NCBI GenBank assembly: GCA_019918135.1
Contig: WBZZ01001733.1
Location: 186,257 to 250,256 of the forward strand
Direction: 5' to 3'
From: Paulinella micropora
Lineage: Eukaryota > Cercozoa > Imbricatea > Euglyphida > Paulinellidae
Length of the DNA: 64,000 nt
The notes beneath the pieces are model-generated. The model ran no database searches, was not told the origin of the DNA, and saw nothing but the letters and a program-made list of their open reading frames with translations. Shown piece by piece: positions 52,212-64,000 of this stretch. Within the stretch, counting starts at the first letter, position 1. Each line of letters begins with the position of its first letter. The translations under genes and the position numbers were made by a program.

Positions 52212-53625
52212 TTCCCCGAAAGCCCGTGCCGGGATCTGGACGATTCTCCCAGACAAAATGACTTTAAGTTTGGGTTTTCTCCCCCTCTTTCCCACCACCT
52301 TGACACCTTTCTCCCCCTGATTCATGCTCCCTATATCCCGTGAAGACGGAGTAGGGGGAATAAGGTCAGGGAGATTACTGAGATCCTGACTTTGGGCATC
52401 GTTTTCGTCACTATCGCTTGCAACTATCACCGAATCGTCATCACTTTCAACTCCTTTCTGAGATGTCATAGCCGTAACGGGGGCATTCTCTGTACTTTCA
52501 CTATTGCTAGCAGCAACTACGGCAGGTGGGGTAGATGTACTATGTGTAGTTATTGCCCAGATACGTCGAAGCTAACATTCTCTTTTGGTGGTGTGTTAAC
52601 GTTAACAGCAGAGGTTGTGGTCGATTTCCATCCGACCGAAAACATACCCTCCTCTGCTGTTCCTTCGAGGTCTTTGGAGGCCTCTCGTTTGCCCAGTCTC
52701 CATACATCGAACATAACATCCCGGACATAACCATGTATTATGCGTGCGACGGGATCATAAACACGATGATACCCGGTATTACGTTCGTAACCTAAAAAGA
52801 TAACTTTTTTTCCTCTCTCGCCTTTCCCCCGCTGAGCCTTAACCTTCATCACTGCAGCACACCCAGTGGGGCGAAGGTGATGTAGGTATGGTTTCCGGCG
52901 GTGAATGACTTCGAAAGGGGACTTACCTTAAAGGATCCTTTGGCTATCGGGAGCAGGTTGTTAATATAAGTGCCGTTCCTTTCCATCCCCGTCCAAAACT
53001 TTGGAGGGAGCTCGGCATCGCTGAGCATCGCCCTACCAGGCCCACCGTTGGTTTGGTGGGACCTCTCTATCTTTGAGACTGCCTGTTTCTCCGCGGTTGG
53101 AGCCTCAATTAAGATAGGCTGATTAACATTAACCCACTCCTGAAAGGTATCATATCCACCATATTCTTGGTCACAGGTAATAAATTTGACTTTCCGGTTT
53201 GTATGTCTTTCAAAGAAAGCAACGGCCTTAATAAAGCACGGAAAAATTCATTCTTATGACGTAAATAATAGTCGAGCTCGAAATTTGAAGCGAGACATTT
53301 GACCGTAAATTTGTATCGTTTACCATCCCTTGATATCGTATTCCACCATCCTTGTGTGTCCATTGAAATATGAACCCCGGAATGACGTTCACACAATGTG
53401 ATGGTTTTTGTGGAAATGAGCTGCTTTCTTTATCTTATTCCTTAAACAGTACTCGCACTTCATAATCCTTTCTCGCCATCCTACCCCTACTATCTTCACC
53501 CCCATATAGTGAGCCATTCTTTCCATAGCCTTTACCCCTCTATGTTTACACATTCGGTGGAAGACGGTGGCGTGTATATGCTCACTATGTGTGGGTCGGA
53601 CAACAGGATTCAATGCTTTTGACAT
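52207..53625 (-). pseudogene. Copia A integrase and linker
   Basis: From right to left: a pre-integrase region with HRMCKHRGVKAMERM and CEYCLRNKI; a core start HISMDTQGWWNTISRDGK; then IERSHQTNGGPGRAML and PPKFWTGMERNGTYI; then VIFLGYERNTGYHRVYDP of the integrase C-terminus. An acidic linker (52469-52212) leads towards RT. It is spread over several frames. The ERSHQTNGG motif corresponds to the segments in E and B, placing all three in one copia lineage. Confidence 0.75.
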
Positions 53626-53956
53626 TCAGCAACCAACATCGTGTTCTTGAGTTCGTGAGGTGTGCGAACATACATCATTTGGCATGACCAAGCAACAAGC
53701 CAAACTCTGTGAACAATTCTCACCCTTCTCTGTATTGTTTCGCGAGACAACGGGACATATGATTTACTGTCGCGACACCCCTCACATAATCATGGGACAT
53801 CATTGTAACATACATCATTGTACACGGGAAGGGTTGTTGGTTGTGTAGGACGGCGAGGGGGAAGTCAGAATGTGACGGCGGAGGACGATGATCCCTCTTT
53901 CTCTACCTTCACATTCTGCTTTTCGAGAGGGACTGGTTCGTATCGTTGATTGGAGT

Positions 53957-54403
53957 CTAGAGGGGGCATTCCGGGGGGTCAAAGACGAACAGGTTGTTGG
54001 GCAAAGATCTGCCCCTAGCTACAATCTGTTTTTCTTCGATATGGATTGGGGACTTGAGCACAATCACCTGTTTGTTTTCATGGATTACCGCCAGTCCCTG
54101 TTTCAACCAAGCCGAAGTGGCGACTAAACCGTAACTCAAGTGGGGGTTGTATGTCGTGTGCGAATCATACACTTGAACCGGTTCTCCATTTTCTCCAGAG
54201 AGTTGCATTTAGACTTTCCCTTTGTACTCCGTCTTAATACTCCCTTTCGCAATCTTGAACTTTTGAGGGTTATGCTTCAACCTCACGAATACATCCTTAT
54301 GGGGCGATTGGGACTCACTAGCCCCACTATCGTCTACCCAAACCATCCCCGCCATATTCCTTTCTGGTGTCTCTCCCTCATCTCCTTCGTTCTCATGCAT
54401 CAT
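53957..54403 (-). pseudogene. Copia A aspartic protease
   Basis: VWVDDSGASESQSPH carries the DSGA active site, followed by FKIAKGSIKTEYKGK. A second frame continues with VYDSHTTYNPHLSYG and the strand IVARGRSLPNNLFVFD that precedes pre-integrase. A frame break lies near 54208. Confidence 0.65.
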
Positions 54404-54419
54404 TATGACACAATCTTTC

Positions 54420-55205
54420 TCAGATGGGGGTGAGATGTTTGAGGTGGGGGTTGGACAATGTGCTAGGTCTTGACGGTGGAATATCTCGTACGTTCCCCCC
54501 CTCTATACCTATCCTTTGCAGGTATTCCCAGTATTCCAGTAATCGAGTTCTGAGATGAGGAAATGCCGCGACGAGCCCCCTCGAAAAAGGGTTGTTCCAT
54601 TTGTGGGCCATGGAAATAACGAAACTTTCAATATCCACGTAGAGCTCAAGATAGAACTCGTTAACTTCCCCGTCTCTTCCGGTAATAAGAGAATCTCTCA
54701 CCTCTATCTCTCTAGCACCCTCAGCTAACGCACCGAACAGCCTGTGTATCTCTCAAATAGATGGTATTTCTCCATTTCCCTCTATTATCATCATCTTCCC
54801 CTCATCCCATCTCCATGCGATCGTGGGGTCTCTCCTAATCCTTTCTCTCTCTAACTCTCTCTCCCTCCCCTCGTGCAACTCACTAGGTGCAAGGCGTGGT
54901 GAAGGGGAATGCGTGATACGACGAACAGACAATGGGCGTGCTCTTTTGTTTTCCCCCTCTTCTCCCCCTGCCTCAACCTCTACGTTCTCACTCGTTTCAA
55001 TGTTTGAGTCAGAACGTAGTACAGTTGAAGTAGGGAGAGTATGTCTTGTGAGAGAAGATGATGAAGCGCTAGAGCTATGAGAAGAGATATGTCTGGGTGG
55101 TGATGTGTGTGAGGAAGATGACGTGAGAGGATCAGACTGAGCAGGGGGGGATATTTCATCTGTCCTAATCCACTGACGTGTAATCCAGTCCATAGGGGCT
55201 ACCAT
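54420..55205 (-). pseudogene. Copia A Gag-Pol linker
   Basis: A Ser/His/Arg-rich frame (55205-54753) and a second with YLELYVDIESFVIS (54701-54420). Position between Gag and protease matches the 45693-46650 linker of element B. No catalytic domain. Confidence 0.45.
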
Positions 55206-56184
55206 TAACCCAGAGTGCTATGGTGTACCCCCCGCGTTCAGCTGTGCCCTAACTACTATGGTGGGCGACCCCACACCTCTTGGGGTAATATACCCTATGT
55301 AAGAGGGATGGGGGCTTCGTCGTGTCAAGGGTGGATACAGGAAGGTCCTAATGAAGTCCCGGAATCCTGTTTATTTTTACTTACGTGAGGACGATGGGCC
55401 GTTGCTCAATCTGTGGGCACACCCCATCAGGGGAAGTGCGACCATTGTTTCAAATTCGAAACAATGTGAAGGGTTTAACGAAAACAATGCACGTTGTTCA
55501 TGGAAACTAGGTGCCGCCCGGGGCAAAACCAGATCAGGTGGCGAATGTGCCCAGAGGATGGAAAAACGGGGTTGTGATTTTCGTTCCCACCATATCGGCT
55601 GTGAGCGAAATAGGGAAGACATATCATGTCAAGGGAATTAACTCAGCGATTGTTTTTCAGGAGAGGAATGAAAGGAGTAGATCGAGGGACACGAGGGGGA
55701 GCAGACATATCTTGTGCGTGTGTGTTGCTCTTTTCCTTCTTGTCCTTCAATTCTGATGTGTGGGGTGGCGGTGGTTGTTGTTCAAAAGAGGAAGTGGGTG
55801 TGGTGTTGTGAGTGAGGGATTTGGTTCTTCTTCGTCCGTTTCCTCTCTCTTCATCATATTTATGCTTAACATGTGATTGATGTACCCTATTTCCCCTACT
55901 CCCTCCTCACCTCCATCCTCATCATGAGTACTAGACTCTTCGTCTGAATCATGAGCTTCGGACTTCTCTTCTTCTTCAGAACTACGAGAAGAAGAGGAGT
56001 CAGAACCTCCTGCGTTCAGACTAATCGTCTTTGTCTTCGCTGTTTTCTTCTTAATGAAATCAGATGATTTCAACTTCCTTTTCTCCTTCCCTACTTCTTT
56101 CTTCTGTCGCCTCATCTTTCTCTTCCCTTTACTGCCCTCCTTATTCTCTGTTTCCGTTCCCTTTCGTCTAAAACTTCATCTGGT
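55206..56184. other. Rearranged interior of copia A
   Basis: A minus-strand Lys-rich then Ser/Glu-rich frame at 56115-55747 resembles Gag-Pol linker composition. Plus-strand frames at 55351-55756 show no recognised domain. Gene order cannot be resolved by eye. Confidence 0.35.
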
Positions 56185-56460
56185 GTGGGAACTAAAAGCG
56201 ACCCCATAACAGTCAACCTTATGGGAAACCAAGCTGGTAAGGTACCCCAAGGTTGCTACAACTGTCATGGGGATCATCAAATCAAGATTTGCATTGTCCC
56301 CTGTAATCTTCCCGAGTGCCCTCGAGACGGACATGTCCCGGTGAATTGCCCCATAAGGAAGAAGGCAGCAAGAATAGTCAACTTAGCAAAAGGAGTAGGA
56401 GAGCTGAGTCTGATAAAGTTTCTTCATTTTGTTTTTGGATTCCTCTGCTTGAGCAACCTG
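56185..56460 (+). pseudogene. Zinc-knuckle segment of copia A in inverted orientation
   Basis: The plus strand reads CYNCHGDHQIKIC, a CX2CX3HX4C knuckle, then CNLPEC and GHVPVNCP, parallel to CYKCGAKDHWRTTC and HNRAQCP of element B. The adjoining Gag (56461-57255) is on the minus strand, so this piece appears flipped in place. Confidence 0.55.
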
Positions 56461-57255
56461 TTAAATTACTTTTACAAAGGATTCCCAATCCGGTCGTTCC
56501 TCCGGAAGGAGGCTGGTGACCTTGTTGCGAAAACTGTCGAACTCGGTCAGGTGTTCGATCTTTTTCATGACCATTTCTATCTTTACGAGTTCTGGGTATG
56601 GGACTTTCATAACTGACTCTTGATCAGCAATATTGCTGTGAAAGAGAGTCAACCAGGGTCTTACGTCTTGAACCTTTTTGGGGTAAGAAAAGTCAAGGAA
56701 GTCTTGTCTTTCTTTCCATTTGACAAGGTCGAGACCTCTATATCTCTTCCTCAGTGCCATGAAACATTCGACTCCATCTGACCCCGCTGTTCTGATCACA
56801 GACATAGTTTCCTTGTCCTTAGAGCAGGACTGAATTAAGAGAGCGAAGATAAATCGGTTATGTTTCAGTCTATCTCTTTCTTCAACCTGCTGGTAGTACT
56901 TAGTTGTAGCAAAAGATGCAATGAGGGGGTTTGGTCTAGATGCGGTAGTTAGTACAGGGACCGAACTCTCTTCAGGCTCTTTATGCTCAGTAATTTCTGG
57001 GGAAGAAGATGGATCAGGAAAAGCAGAGCTAGTTCTAACGTATTGTTCTTTTTTGACAGGTAAGGCAGAGCTGGAGGAAGAGCTGGTAGGTTCTTTCTTT
57101 ACTGTAGGTTTCTTACTGTCTGCCCTGTCCTGACTCTCGTCCTCGCTATCTCCAGAAGGTGAAAGAGGTGGTTCAGTAGGTAGATTGAAAGAAACTGTCA
57201 GCTTCGCTTGTGTAAACAGAGGGGTTTGTGGGGAGGTAGCTCCCCTATCGCTAAG
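56461..57255 (-). pseudogene. Copia A Gag
   Basis: Open from about 57255 to the stop at 56461. The N-terminal part is Ser/Pro/Lys-rich (SSSSALPVKKEQYVRTSS). The core has RFIFALLIQSCSKDKETM, FMALRKRYRGLDLVKW and FRNKVTSLLPEERPDW, typical of copia Gag. No ATG is found near 57255; one lies at 56805, so the start is lost or further upstream in another frame. Confidence 0.65.
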
Positions 57256-57694
57256 GGATCATAGATTACCAGGACAGCAAAGAACCCATATTCCCAATTA
57301 TCCCAATCTGGGTCTCTGCTGTTAAATGACGGTGGGTCCACTTAAAACCCTCTGTTCATCGACGTTCCAAACATGGTGTTTGCCATGTTGGACCAAAGTG
57401 CGGAAGGTACTAGGAGCTAAACTCAGCTACCAATAAAATTCCTACAATTAAGTAGAAATGGAGGAATAGTTATTAGGGATGAAATGAGTTGATGCGTCTA
57501 TGCTATGCTGTCTAGCCGATAGACACGTTTGAGGTGGGTGCCTTCTGCCTATCCACGGAATGATGTCGACTGCCTGCAGCCTGGCACGTCGATCCTCGCA
57601 CTTTTCTGTTGAAGGCATAATGCCTCTCCTTTCAGACTAAGTGCAACTGATTAAAGCTGTTGGCGCAGAGTTCGCTAATCAAGGCTGGATAACC
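57256..57694 (-). other. Copia A leader and primer site
   Basis: No gene is seen. Next to the LTR the minus strand reads GGTTATCCAGCC, beginning like the GGTTATGAGCC primer sites of D and B. Confidence 0.4.
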
Positions 57695-57777
57695 TGTTTG
57701 ACTGTTATTAATAAAGCAATCTATGATAGCTACTACACTTTCAACACACTACAACAACGTTACTGAGAAAAGGCGCC
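57695..57777 (-). repeat. 5' LTR of copia A, cut after 83 bp
   Basis: Matches the first part of 39729-39924 with one 3-base indel. The rest should lie beyond gypsy copy 2, outside the window. Confidence 0.7.
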
Positions 57778-58014
57778 TGTAATGCCCCCAACGATAGCTC
57801 GTAAAAAGTCGGTAATACAACCAAACACAGTCCTCAAGAATGAGAATGATGTCTCGTTGTATTAGCTCAGTGAAGCCAAAAAGGAAAACGGCAACAGACC
57901 AGGAATAAAATGGCATCAGGTCCAATCCGGACAAATAATACTGAAAAACAAGCTTGTGCACCTGTCACCAGGAAAAGGTACTTTTTACCGGCTATCCGGG
58001 GGGTGATGCCTACA
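57778..58014 (-). repeat. 3' LTR of gypsy copy 2
   Basis: 237 bases, TGTA...TACA, followed by the polypurine tract at 58015-58026. Confidence 0.9.
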
Positions 58015-58026
58015 GTACCCCCTCCC

Positions 58027-58842
58027 GATTTTATGACGGAAATAGCATTTTCGTCATACACCTTCTGATTTCTTTCTGCAAATAGTATGCGCTATGGAGT
58101 CATGCCACACAGCGCATCGACCCACGGATAGACGCTAAAAGACGATAGATATATCCTCATACTGCACGTCAAAGCGGATTCTCTAGCCTTTCTTGTAAAT
58201 TTTGAACTCCTTCCCCTCAAATTTTTTTTTCGGCAGTATGTCAAGAACAAACGTACTATTAATAAAAAAATACAAGCAACGTGGTGCTGTAGTACGATTC
58301 CCCCTTTGATCTCCTTCTTCTTCTTATCATTATCATTATTATTATTATTATTCACAGGGAGATCGTAAGTACATTGTCTTTTTTACTGACATACCCTTGT
58401 ATAAGGCGGATATCCTATGATATAGTATTAGGGGGCCAGTCCTAATAGCTATATCCGAAGTCGAGGTGTACGTACCCGACCCTGCGATATACCGACACAA
58501 GTAGAGATTGACTGTGCTCAGGTACGACAGTATATAATGTATCGTAAAAAATAATTTAATGAAAGTTTCAGAGAACATTTCATTTTCGAGAACATCATCC
58601 CAGGACTTGGAAAGGGTCATACCCGGGAACACCATCGCTCAATACACTAGCGATCCCCGTATACGGTGTAGTATCATCGTCGATCGACCTGTCGCACTCG
58701 TACGTTGCGATCGAATGCCAAGTTATATCACTGAGTCTTTTTAATATTCATATTGATAACTGATGAAGCATGATCAAATCATGATACGCCGTGGGCAATC
58801 AACCAGTTTGTTTGAGACGCATAAAGAAAAACAGTTTCTTTG
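58027..58842 (-). other. 3' untranslated region of gypsy copy 2
   Basis: Same as copy 1 without the insert. No gene is seen. Confidence 0.6.
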
Positions 58843-61322
58843 TCACTGCCCTCGTCGTCTGGCGCGGATTTCTTTACCTGGTGGAGGACCACCAACAAAA
58901 GTCAGATCGAACTTTGACTGTTCGAGAATGTCCCAGATCTTATTAGGGATTCCGCCCAACGATAATTCAAAAGGGACATCAAGCACTCCTCTTGGCAGTG
59001 TCTGAATGGTCCACGCAGTGTAATCCTTGTCTCTGGGAGTAATTGTATCATCCCATGTCTCGAGACTTTTTGCGTCTTTATATACTGGCAGATAATGTCT
59101 TGCCTTTGGAACCTCAACCGGGTCCATACTTCTCCAGAACTGGAGTGTACTATCTTTGCGGCTGATGATATTTTGAGTGTCCGTGTGACACGCATCTGTC
59201 GTGGGACCGCCACGACCCGCATCAAGTATAAGTCTGAGAGAGTGTCATCAGCGACATGTTGTTCCGCTGGTCTCATCAGATAGAAAACATTTTTCACCCA
59301 TGCGATGGTTGCTATCGCATCGCCTTCCTTCCATCGCTCATGAACAATCTCAACGTTGCCCGCGTTTGGGTCAGTGTCCGTCCCCTCCTCCTCCTGGTGG
59401 ACGTCCTTTGATCTCATCGACCTCATCGCCTTCCTCGGTTGGTCGTTGATAAGATCATTCCGCGCTCTCCTTAGCTGCGCTCTTCTCCTTCTTTCCGCTA
59501 TGCTCTCGCGGAGACTTGGACTGAGTCCCCACCGCGCTTATGCGGTCAGTCTTCTCCTTGCTGTCCACCTCACTCTCCTCCTTCTCAGCTATCGGTGCCC
59601 GATAAGCATCGTCTTGGTCTATGCCAGCCTCCTTGTGGATGGGCGGCACCTCTTTGAAATCATCCTTCATCCGTTTCAACGCCTCCTCAACGGATTCATC
59701 TTCCAGTAAGAAGGGATCATACTTAATCAGCCTTCTCACAATTTGCACCTTCCCTCTACCCCTGATCTTGTAATTCAGAGGTCCCGCTGTTCCATAATCT
59801 GATAAGGTCCTTTCCAGTGAGTGAACAGCTTAGAGCTGACTCCCTTCGGGACTTGAGGATGGTACAATAGTACAATATCCCCGACCTGGAACTTGATCTG
59901 ATCCAAGTGCGCTTGTCGCACCCCTTCAGCATCAGTCTTTCGGCGCTCCGCCTCTCTATGCGCCCTGACTATTTGTTCCGCCTCCATCTTCACTCTAAGT
60001 CTCATCCCAAACAACTCATCCGCATCCGCCCAAGTGTCTTTTGGGTGAAGGAGCGAAGTCGGGATATGAGGCTCACGCCCATATACTAGCTGATATGGCG
60101 AGATTGAGCTCTTCGAGCCTCCTGACGCCGTAGAGGGTAGACAGTTCATTGCAAACGCAAATGATGGTGCTGCCTCGACCCATGCTCTTTGATTCTCCTT
60201 CTTCGTCCAATACATCTGTAGCGAGGCTTTGAGGGGTCTGTGTACCCGCTCGATTTCTCCCATTTGCTCGCGGGTTATAGACAGTAACATATTGCCATTT
60301 CATCCCGTAATACTTAGATAGTTTGTCGATGACCTCGTTATTAAAGTCCGAGCCTCGATCAGAACATATCTTTCTTGGTACTCCGATCTGTGAGATGATC
60401 CTATCGATCAGCGCTTCGGCCGTCGTCTTGCCGGTAACGTCTTTGACAGGGATGATCCACACATAGTTGGTGGCTCTGTCAATAGCCGTAAGGAGGTATT
60501 TGTAACCATCCTTCGATTCTGGGAAAGGTCCCACATGATCAATGTGTATAAACTCAAACATCCCCGCATGAAGAGGAAATTCGCCAATCAGCCCGAAATT
60601 TGCCTTCAGTGGTGTTTTGTTTATCTTGCACGGGATGCATGCATCCACCGCCTGATCTATCTCCTCCTTCATCTTCTTCCACCAGAATCGCCTCGCTACG
60701 AACATATGAGTTCGTTGTCGACCCGGATGCGCCAAAAGTGGGCAATTGTGGGCTGCGACAAATATAAATCGTCTCAGACTCTCCGGTACCCAAAGGGTCC
60801 ATTTGTCCGGCTGTGACGCATAGCGACCGTGAAGGCCCTTGTACCACGGTAGACCATCTCTCCATCCCATCTCCTTCATTTGATCTTTGATCGCTTTCGT
60901 CATCCGCTCATCCGGGTTCTGATATAACTGTATCAGTTCTTTAAACTCCGGATCTTGAGCCTGTCGTTGCCTCCATGCGGTAGGCGAGGCTATATGGATA
61001 GTACCATCTTCTAGCCGTACCCCGATTCTTTCCGGGTCATCGTCTAGGTCACTTCTCCGCTCTTGAGGAGGCTCCGCATAAACTTCCTGCGTCTCCTCTT
61101 CCTCTCTTATGTTCGCCTTCGCATTCTCATATACCTCATAGGACCACTCAGCGTCCTCCTGGGTATGTAGCTCACAACATATCCCGTGATCCGGGCCTTG
61201 TGGACTGTACCGTAGACCTGTGCGGTCATATCGACTCCACTCGCCATCTCCATCGCCTCAATGTGGCCGACCTCATACACCTTGTCAGTGGACAAGTCTT
61301 CCATCTCCACCGTGGACACCAA
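58843..61322 (-). pseudogene. Gypsy copy 2 integrase and C-terminal extension
   Basis: H2C2 domain and core (FIHIDHVGPF, CSDRGSDF) in 60903-60073. An indel near 60250 breaks the frame just before the third catalytic residue (IERVHRPLKASL). The GPY/F region and the long C-terminal extension follow in pieces to 58843. The upstream part at 61322-60904 holds the spacer between RNase H and integrase, with a frame change near 61220. Confidence 0.85.
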
Positions 61323-61331
61323 CGCCGATAC

Positions 61332-62342
61332 TTATGAGTTAAACTCTAGCCTAGAGAGGCTATCAGCGACCACATTTCGCTTCCCCGGTAAATGGACCAT
61401 TGTAAAATCGAAACAAGACAAGAACGCTTGCCACCGCGCCAGCTGTCCCGTCTGTTCATGATTCATCAACCATAACAGGTTATGATGATCAGTTCTGACA
61501 ATAAATTGAGGTGCTCCCCACAAATACTCTCTGAGCCTCTTGAGGGCCCATACTACCGCCAACGCCTCTCTTTGCCTTGTGCAATAGTTTCTCTCCGCCG
61601 CACACAACTTCCTACTAATAAACATGATTGGGCGTAATTTCTTCTCCTCATCCTCTTGTTGTAATACAGCCCCAATCGCAAACTTAGATGCCTCTGTATC
61701 GACTACGAATTGTTTCGTAAAGTCGGGCATCGTTAACACCAGTCCTCCGTCTTTCGGGTCTTTGTAAATGAGATCTTTGAGCGCATGAAACGCTTGCAAA
61801 GCCTCTTCGTCCCACTTCTCAAAATCTCCAAAATCTATCATTTTCTCCACTTTAGCCCGTGTTGCACCCCAATCGGGTATAAACTGGCTATAGTATTGCG
61901 CCATCGCAAGGAATGAGTGCAATTCAGTGCGGTTCTTCGGTATCGGTCGATTCATAATCTCCTCCCTCTTCTCTTTGGATATCGAGACTCGATTATGGGA
62001 GATCTCGTACCCTAAGTATGTCACACTCGTCTTGGCAAGTTGACACTTCTTTAGATTGCACTTCAGGCCAAAAGCTCCGATGCGCCTGAATATATCGGAC
62101 AGATGATCGATATGCTCCTCCATTGTGTTAGAGTATACGATAATGTCATCGATATAGCAAAATGCATATTCTCCCGCCTTCTGTCCCCGCCTTCTCATAA
62201 AGCAACCGTCAGACAAATCATCGTACTGACTGCTCAACATCTTCTGCATCGCCTTCTGAAAGAGTCCTGGGCTTGCTTGAGGCCCATCGGAAGCACTTTC
62301 CATTGGTATATTTCCATACCCACCACAAACGCCGTCAGCCAT
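61332..62342 (-). pseudogene. Gypsy copy 2 RT catalytic part and RNase H
   Basis: Contains the RT catalytic box AFCYIDDIIVYSNTMEE intact, the thumb (YLGYEISHNRVSISKE), and RNase H (VVDTEASKFAIGAV, RTDHHNL). TAA about 61334 replaces the Glu codon present in copy 1. Confidence 0.9.
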
Positions 62343-64000
62343 CTGGACTTTTCCTCCAGTGGTATCTGCCAGAAGCCATTCTTAAGGTCAATGACCGAAT
62401 AGAATTTTGCATTCCGCAGTACTCTCCTTCCTTCTTCTAATGTCGGGAGATGATTTCTCTCTTCCTCCAGCACCTTGTTAACACGAGCATAGTTAACTGT
62501 CAGGCGCCATTCTCCTCCTGGCTTCGGCACTATTCTCGGTTGTGAGACTATTGAGGATGTTGATCTCTCAATAAAGTCCTCATTGAGCAGCTGTCTTGCT
62601 AGCTCCTCCGCTATCTTCGCCTCATGTATACTCAAATTCGCCCTTCGTGGTGCCGGTGACGGCTCCGCACCCGGTATTTTGTAAATAACCGCAGTGAAAT
62701 CTTCAGGCTTGACACCACCTGCATGTGGAGGGTCAAAAATTTCCTTGTTCGCCTCTAATTTGGCTTTTAAAAGCTCCTTCTCCTTCTCCGTGCCTACTCC
62801 TTCTTCCAATATGTTCCGCGCCACCTCTTGATAATCTTCATCAGACATCTGCTTATGTTGCTTGAGGGGTTCTCTGTCCTCCTCCAAGCCTAAGTCCTCT
62901 TCCGAGACATCATCTAGGCCCGTCTTTTCATACGTGACCGTGTCTGGCTCATCATCTTTACCGAGCTCCACCAGCATGTCAATGAGTCTCGCGTACTGCA
63001 AAGGAGCTTTACGGGTGTAAAAACCATCAAAGCATGTTAATGCTTGCGGTATCAATTTCAACTTGTCGAGGTCTCTGAGCTTCCGCTTGTATGCACTGCT
63101 CTGCTCACGAGTTCCCATACGACAAGCCACCACTAGCTGTTGCTTGCGAGAGGGTACCTGTATAGGATGATCAATAAGCCGGTCCCTTATTTCCTGCGCC
63201 CATATCGCCTTCTCATTATATGGCAGGATAATAGTACACGGCTTATTATTTTCGAATAAAGTCCGTAAGCATTTCTTCACTTCAGACAGTGAACGGGCCA
63301 CGTGGGCTCGTCACCACAGAAATCAGTAATAAAACTTTCAATAGTTTCTGGTGGAGTATTCGGGATTCGCCCCGTTCTCCTTGGTACAAACGCCTCCCTT
63401 TTTTCTTCTCCTACTTTCGCATGGAAACAGTATCCGTTAGTAATTGGACATCTGTTCCTACTCCTTCCGCGAATCTCGCCAACGACGGGCTTCTTTGTGC
63501 GACACATATTATCTCCTCCTTTCGCTTCTCGATTAAGTCATCAATAGACTTTTTGTCCCAATGGCATGTCGGAACTGTGACAGTGCACACTTGGGATTCC
63601 CAATTGTCGGTCCAGGACAGTTCATCCGGTCTTACGACATGGGGGTGAACCTCAAGTGCCTCATGTGCGATGGCCATCTTTTTGTGATCCGTCGCTAGAC
63701 TCAGCTCATAAGCCTCATAAGAGTCAGTAGCGTTGAATGGATCAATATCGTTCTCTTCTCCTCTTTTTACTCCATATATCACTCGCCGTGCGGCGCAATC
63801 AATCACAGCCCCCATCGTAGCCAATTGGTCATACGATAGTAATATTGACCCGTGGTAACCGGGGACGACATAGAGGTCCATACGGTATACTCGTGCGGAT
63901 TTCAATTTAAAGGTCAGTGTGATGATTCCCGTGATATCCGTCCGGCTGCTCACTCCTTTCAGAGTGCCCGTTGACTTTTTCATATTTCCGTCCACCCAGT
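62234..64000 (-). pseudogene. Gypsy copy 2 protease, linker and RT N-terminus
   Basis: RT blocks EWRLTVNYARVNKVL and IDLKNGFWQIPL end at a 1-base deletion near 62275 (MGLKQAQ). Upstream, the reading continues through the linker without interruption at 62640, the site of the island in copy 1. The protease part (LYVVPGYHGSILL) runs out of the window; small shifts occur near 63300 and 63440. Confidence 0.85.

Larger units (their letters stand above)
39729..57777 (-). mobile_element. Copia element A, split by element B and by gypsy copy 2
   Basis: A minus-strand copia element with Gag at the right, then protease, integrase, RT and RNase H to the left, and a 3' LTR at 39729-39924. Element B (43201-52206) is inserted between the integrase/linker and RT. 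Deleting B and one CACTC joins the frame as IPARAFGEEWAKSTYGGKW, in register, which proves nesting. The 5' LTR begins at 57695 and is cut after 83 bases by gypsy copy 2. Confidence 0.85.
57778..64000 (-). mobile_element. Ty3/gypsy retrotransposon copy 2 (5' part outside window)
   Basis: Nearly identical to copy 1 along its visible length, from the 3' LTR to the protease. It has neither the 490-base (ATT)n insert nor the island, so it serves as the reference for both insertions. Its lesions differ from those of copy 1: one base lost in RT near 62275, a stop at about 61334, indels near 61220 and 60250. Confidence 0.9.

Noticed and set aside
1-64000. Treating every frameshift as a true mutation
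   Set aside because: Small indels are frequent in unrelated genes and often near homopolymers, so some may be sequencing or assembly errors; only lesions contrasted between gypsy copies are reported as differences.

Overview
The window looks like nuclear DNA of a eukaryotic microbe (protist or alga-like). It consists almost entirely of nested LTR retrotransposons, with one 17.3-kb GC-rich island of virus-like genes. The eukaryotic reading rests on complete Ty1/copia and Ty3/gypsy protein sets, target-site duplications, tRNA-half primer sites, a MITE, microsatellites and at least one plausible spliceosomal intron. I cannot name the species. I see no bacterial operon structure, rRNA, tRNA or CRISPR array.

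Layout. (1) Copia element E (+ strand, 5' end outside the window) occupies 1-3971 and resumes at 32464-32892, ending in an LTR. (2) It is split by a Ty3/gypsy element (copy 1, - strand, 3972-32463) with LTRs at both ends and a GGGT target duplication. (3) Copy 1 is itself split inside its reverse transcriptase gene by the island at 9351-26683. The island is flanked by a 7-bp direct repeat, TTCGCCC, and the second gypsy copy at 57778-64000 shows the uninterrupted site. (4) Element D (32897-37601) is a coding-poor LTR element with a copia-type primer site; one LTR carries a Tc1/mariner-like MITE. (5) A gag remnant (element C) lies at 37738-38971. (6) Copia element A (- strand, 39729-57777) is split by a younger copia element B (+ strand, 43201-52206, TSD CACTC, LTR pair differing at 6 of 531 sites). 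Its 5' LTR was then hit by gypsy copy 2 (57778 to the window end).

The island is the interesting part. In order it holds: a large gene with about 15-16 EsV-1-7-like Cys/His repeats followed by a Vsr-like endonuclease domain; a PD-(D/E)XK nuclease with a likely intron; an intact F-box/LRR gene, a decayed paralogue and a truncated LRR gene; a roughly 950-codon gene whose architecture suggests an HK97-fold major capsid protein of the mirusvirus type (inference); a small zinc-ribbon gene; another broken F-box gene; and an intact orphan of 313 aa. Spacers are full of long G or C homopolymers that the surrounding retroelements nearly lack. Most island genes carry in-frame stops or frameshifts, so it reads as a decaying endogenous viral segment in which two genes are still open.

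The retroelements encode the standard Gag-protease-RT-RNase H-integrase (gypsy) or Gag-protease-integrase-RT-RNase H (copia) sets. Every copy has lesions, so none looks autonomous as written. Because small frameshifts are common across unrelated genes, some may be assembly indels rather than real mutations.
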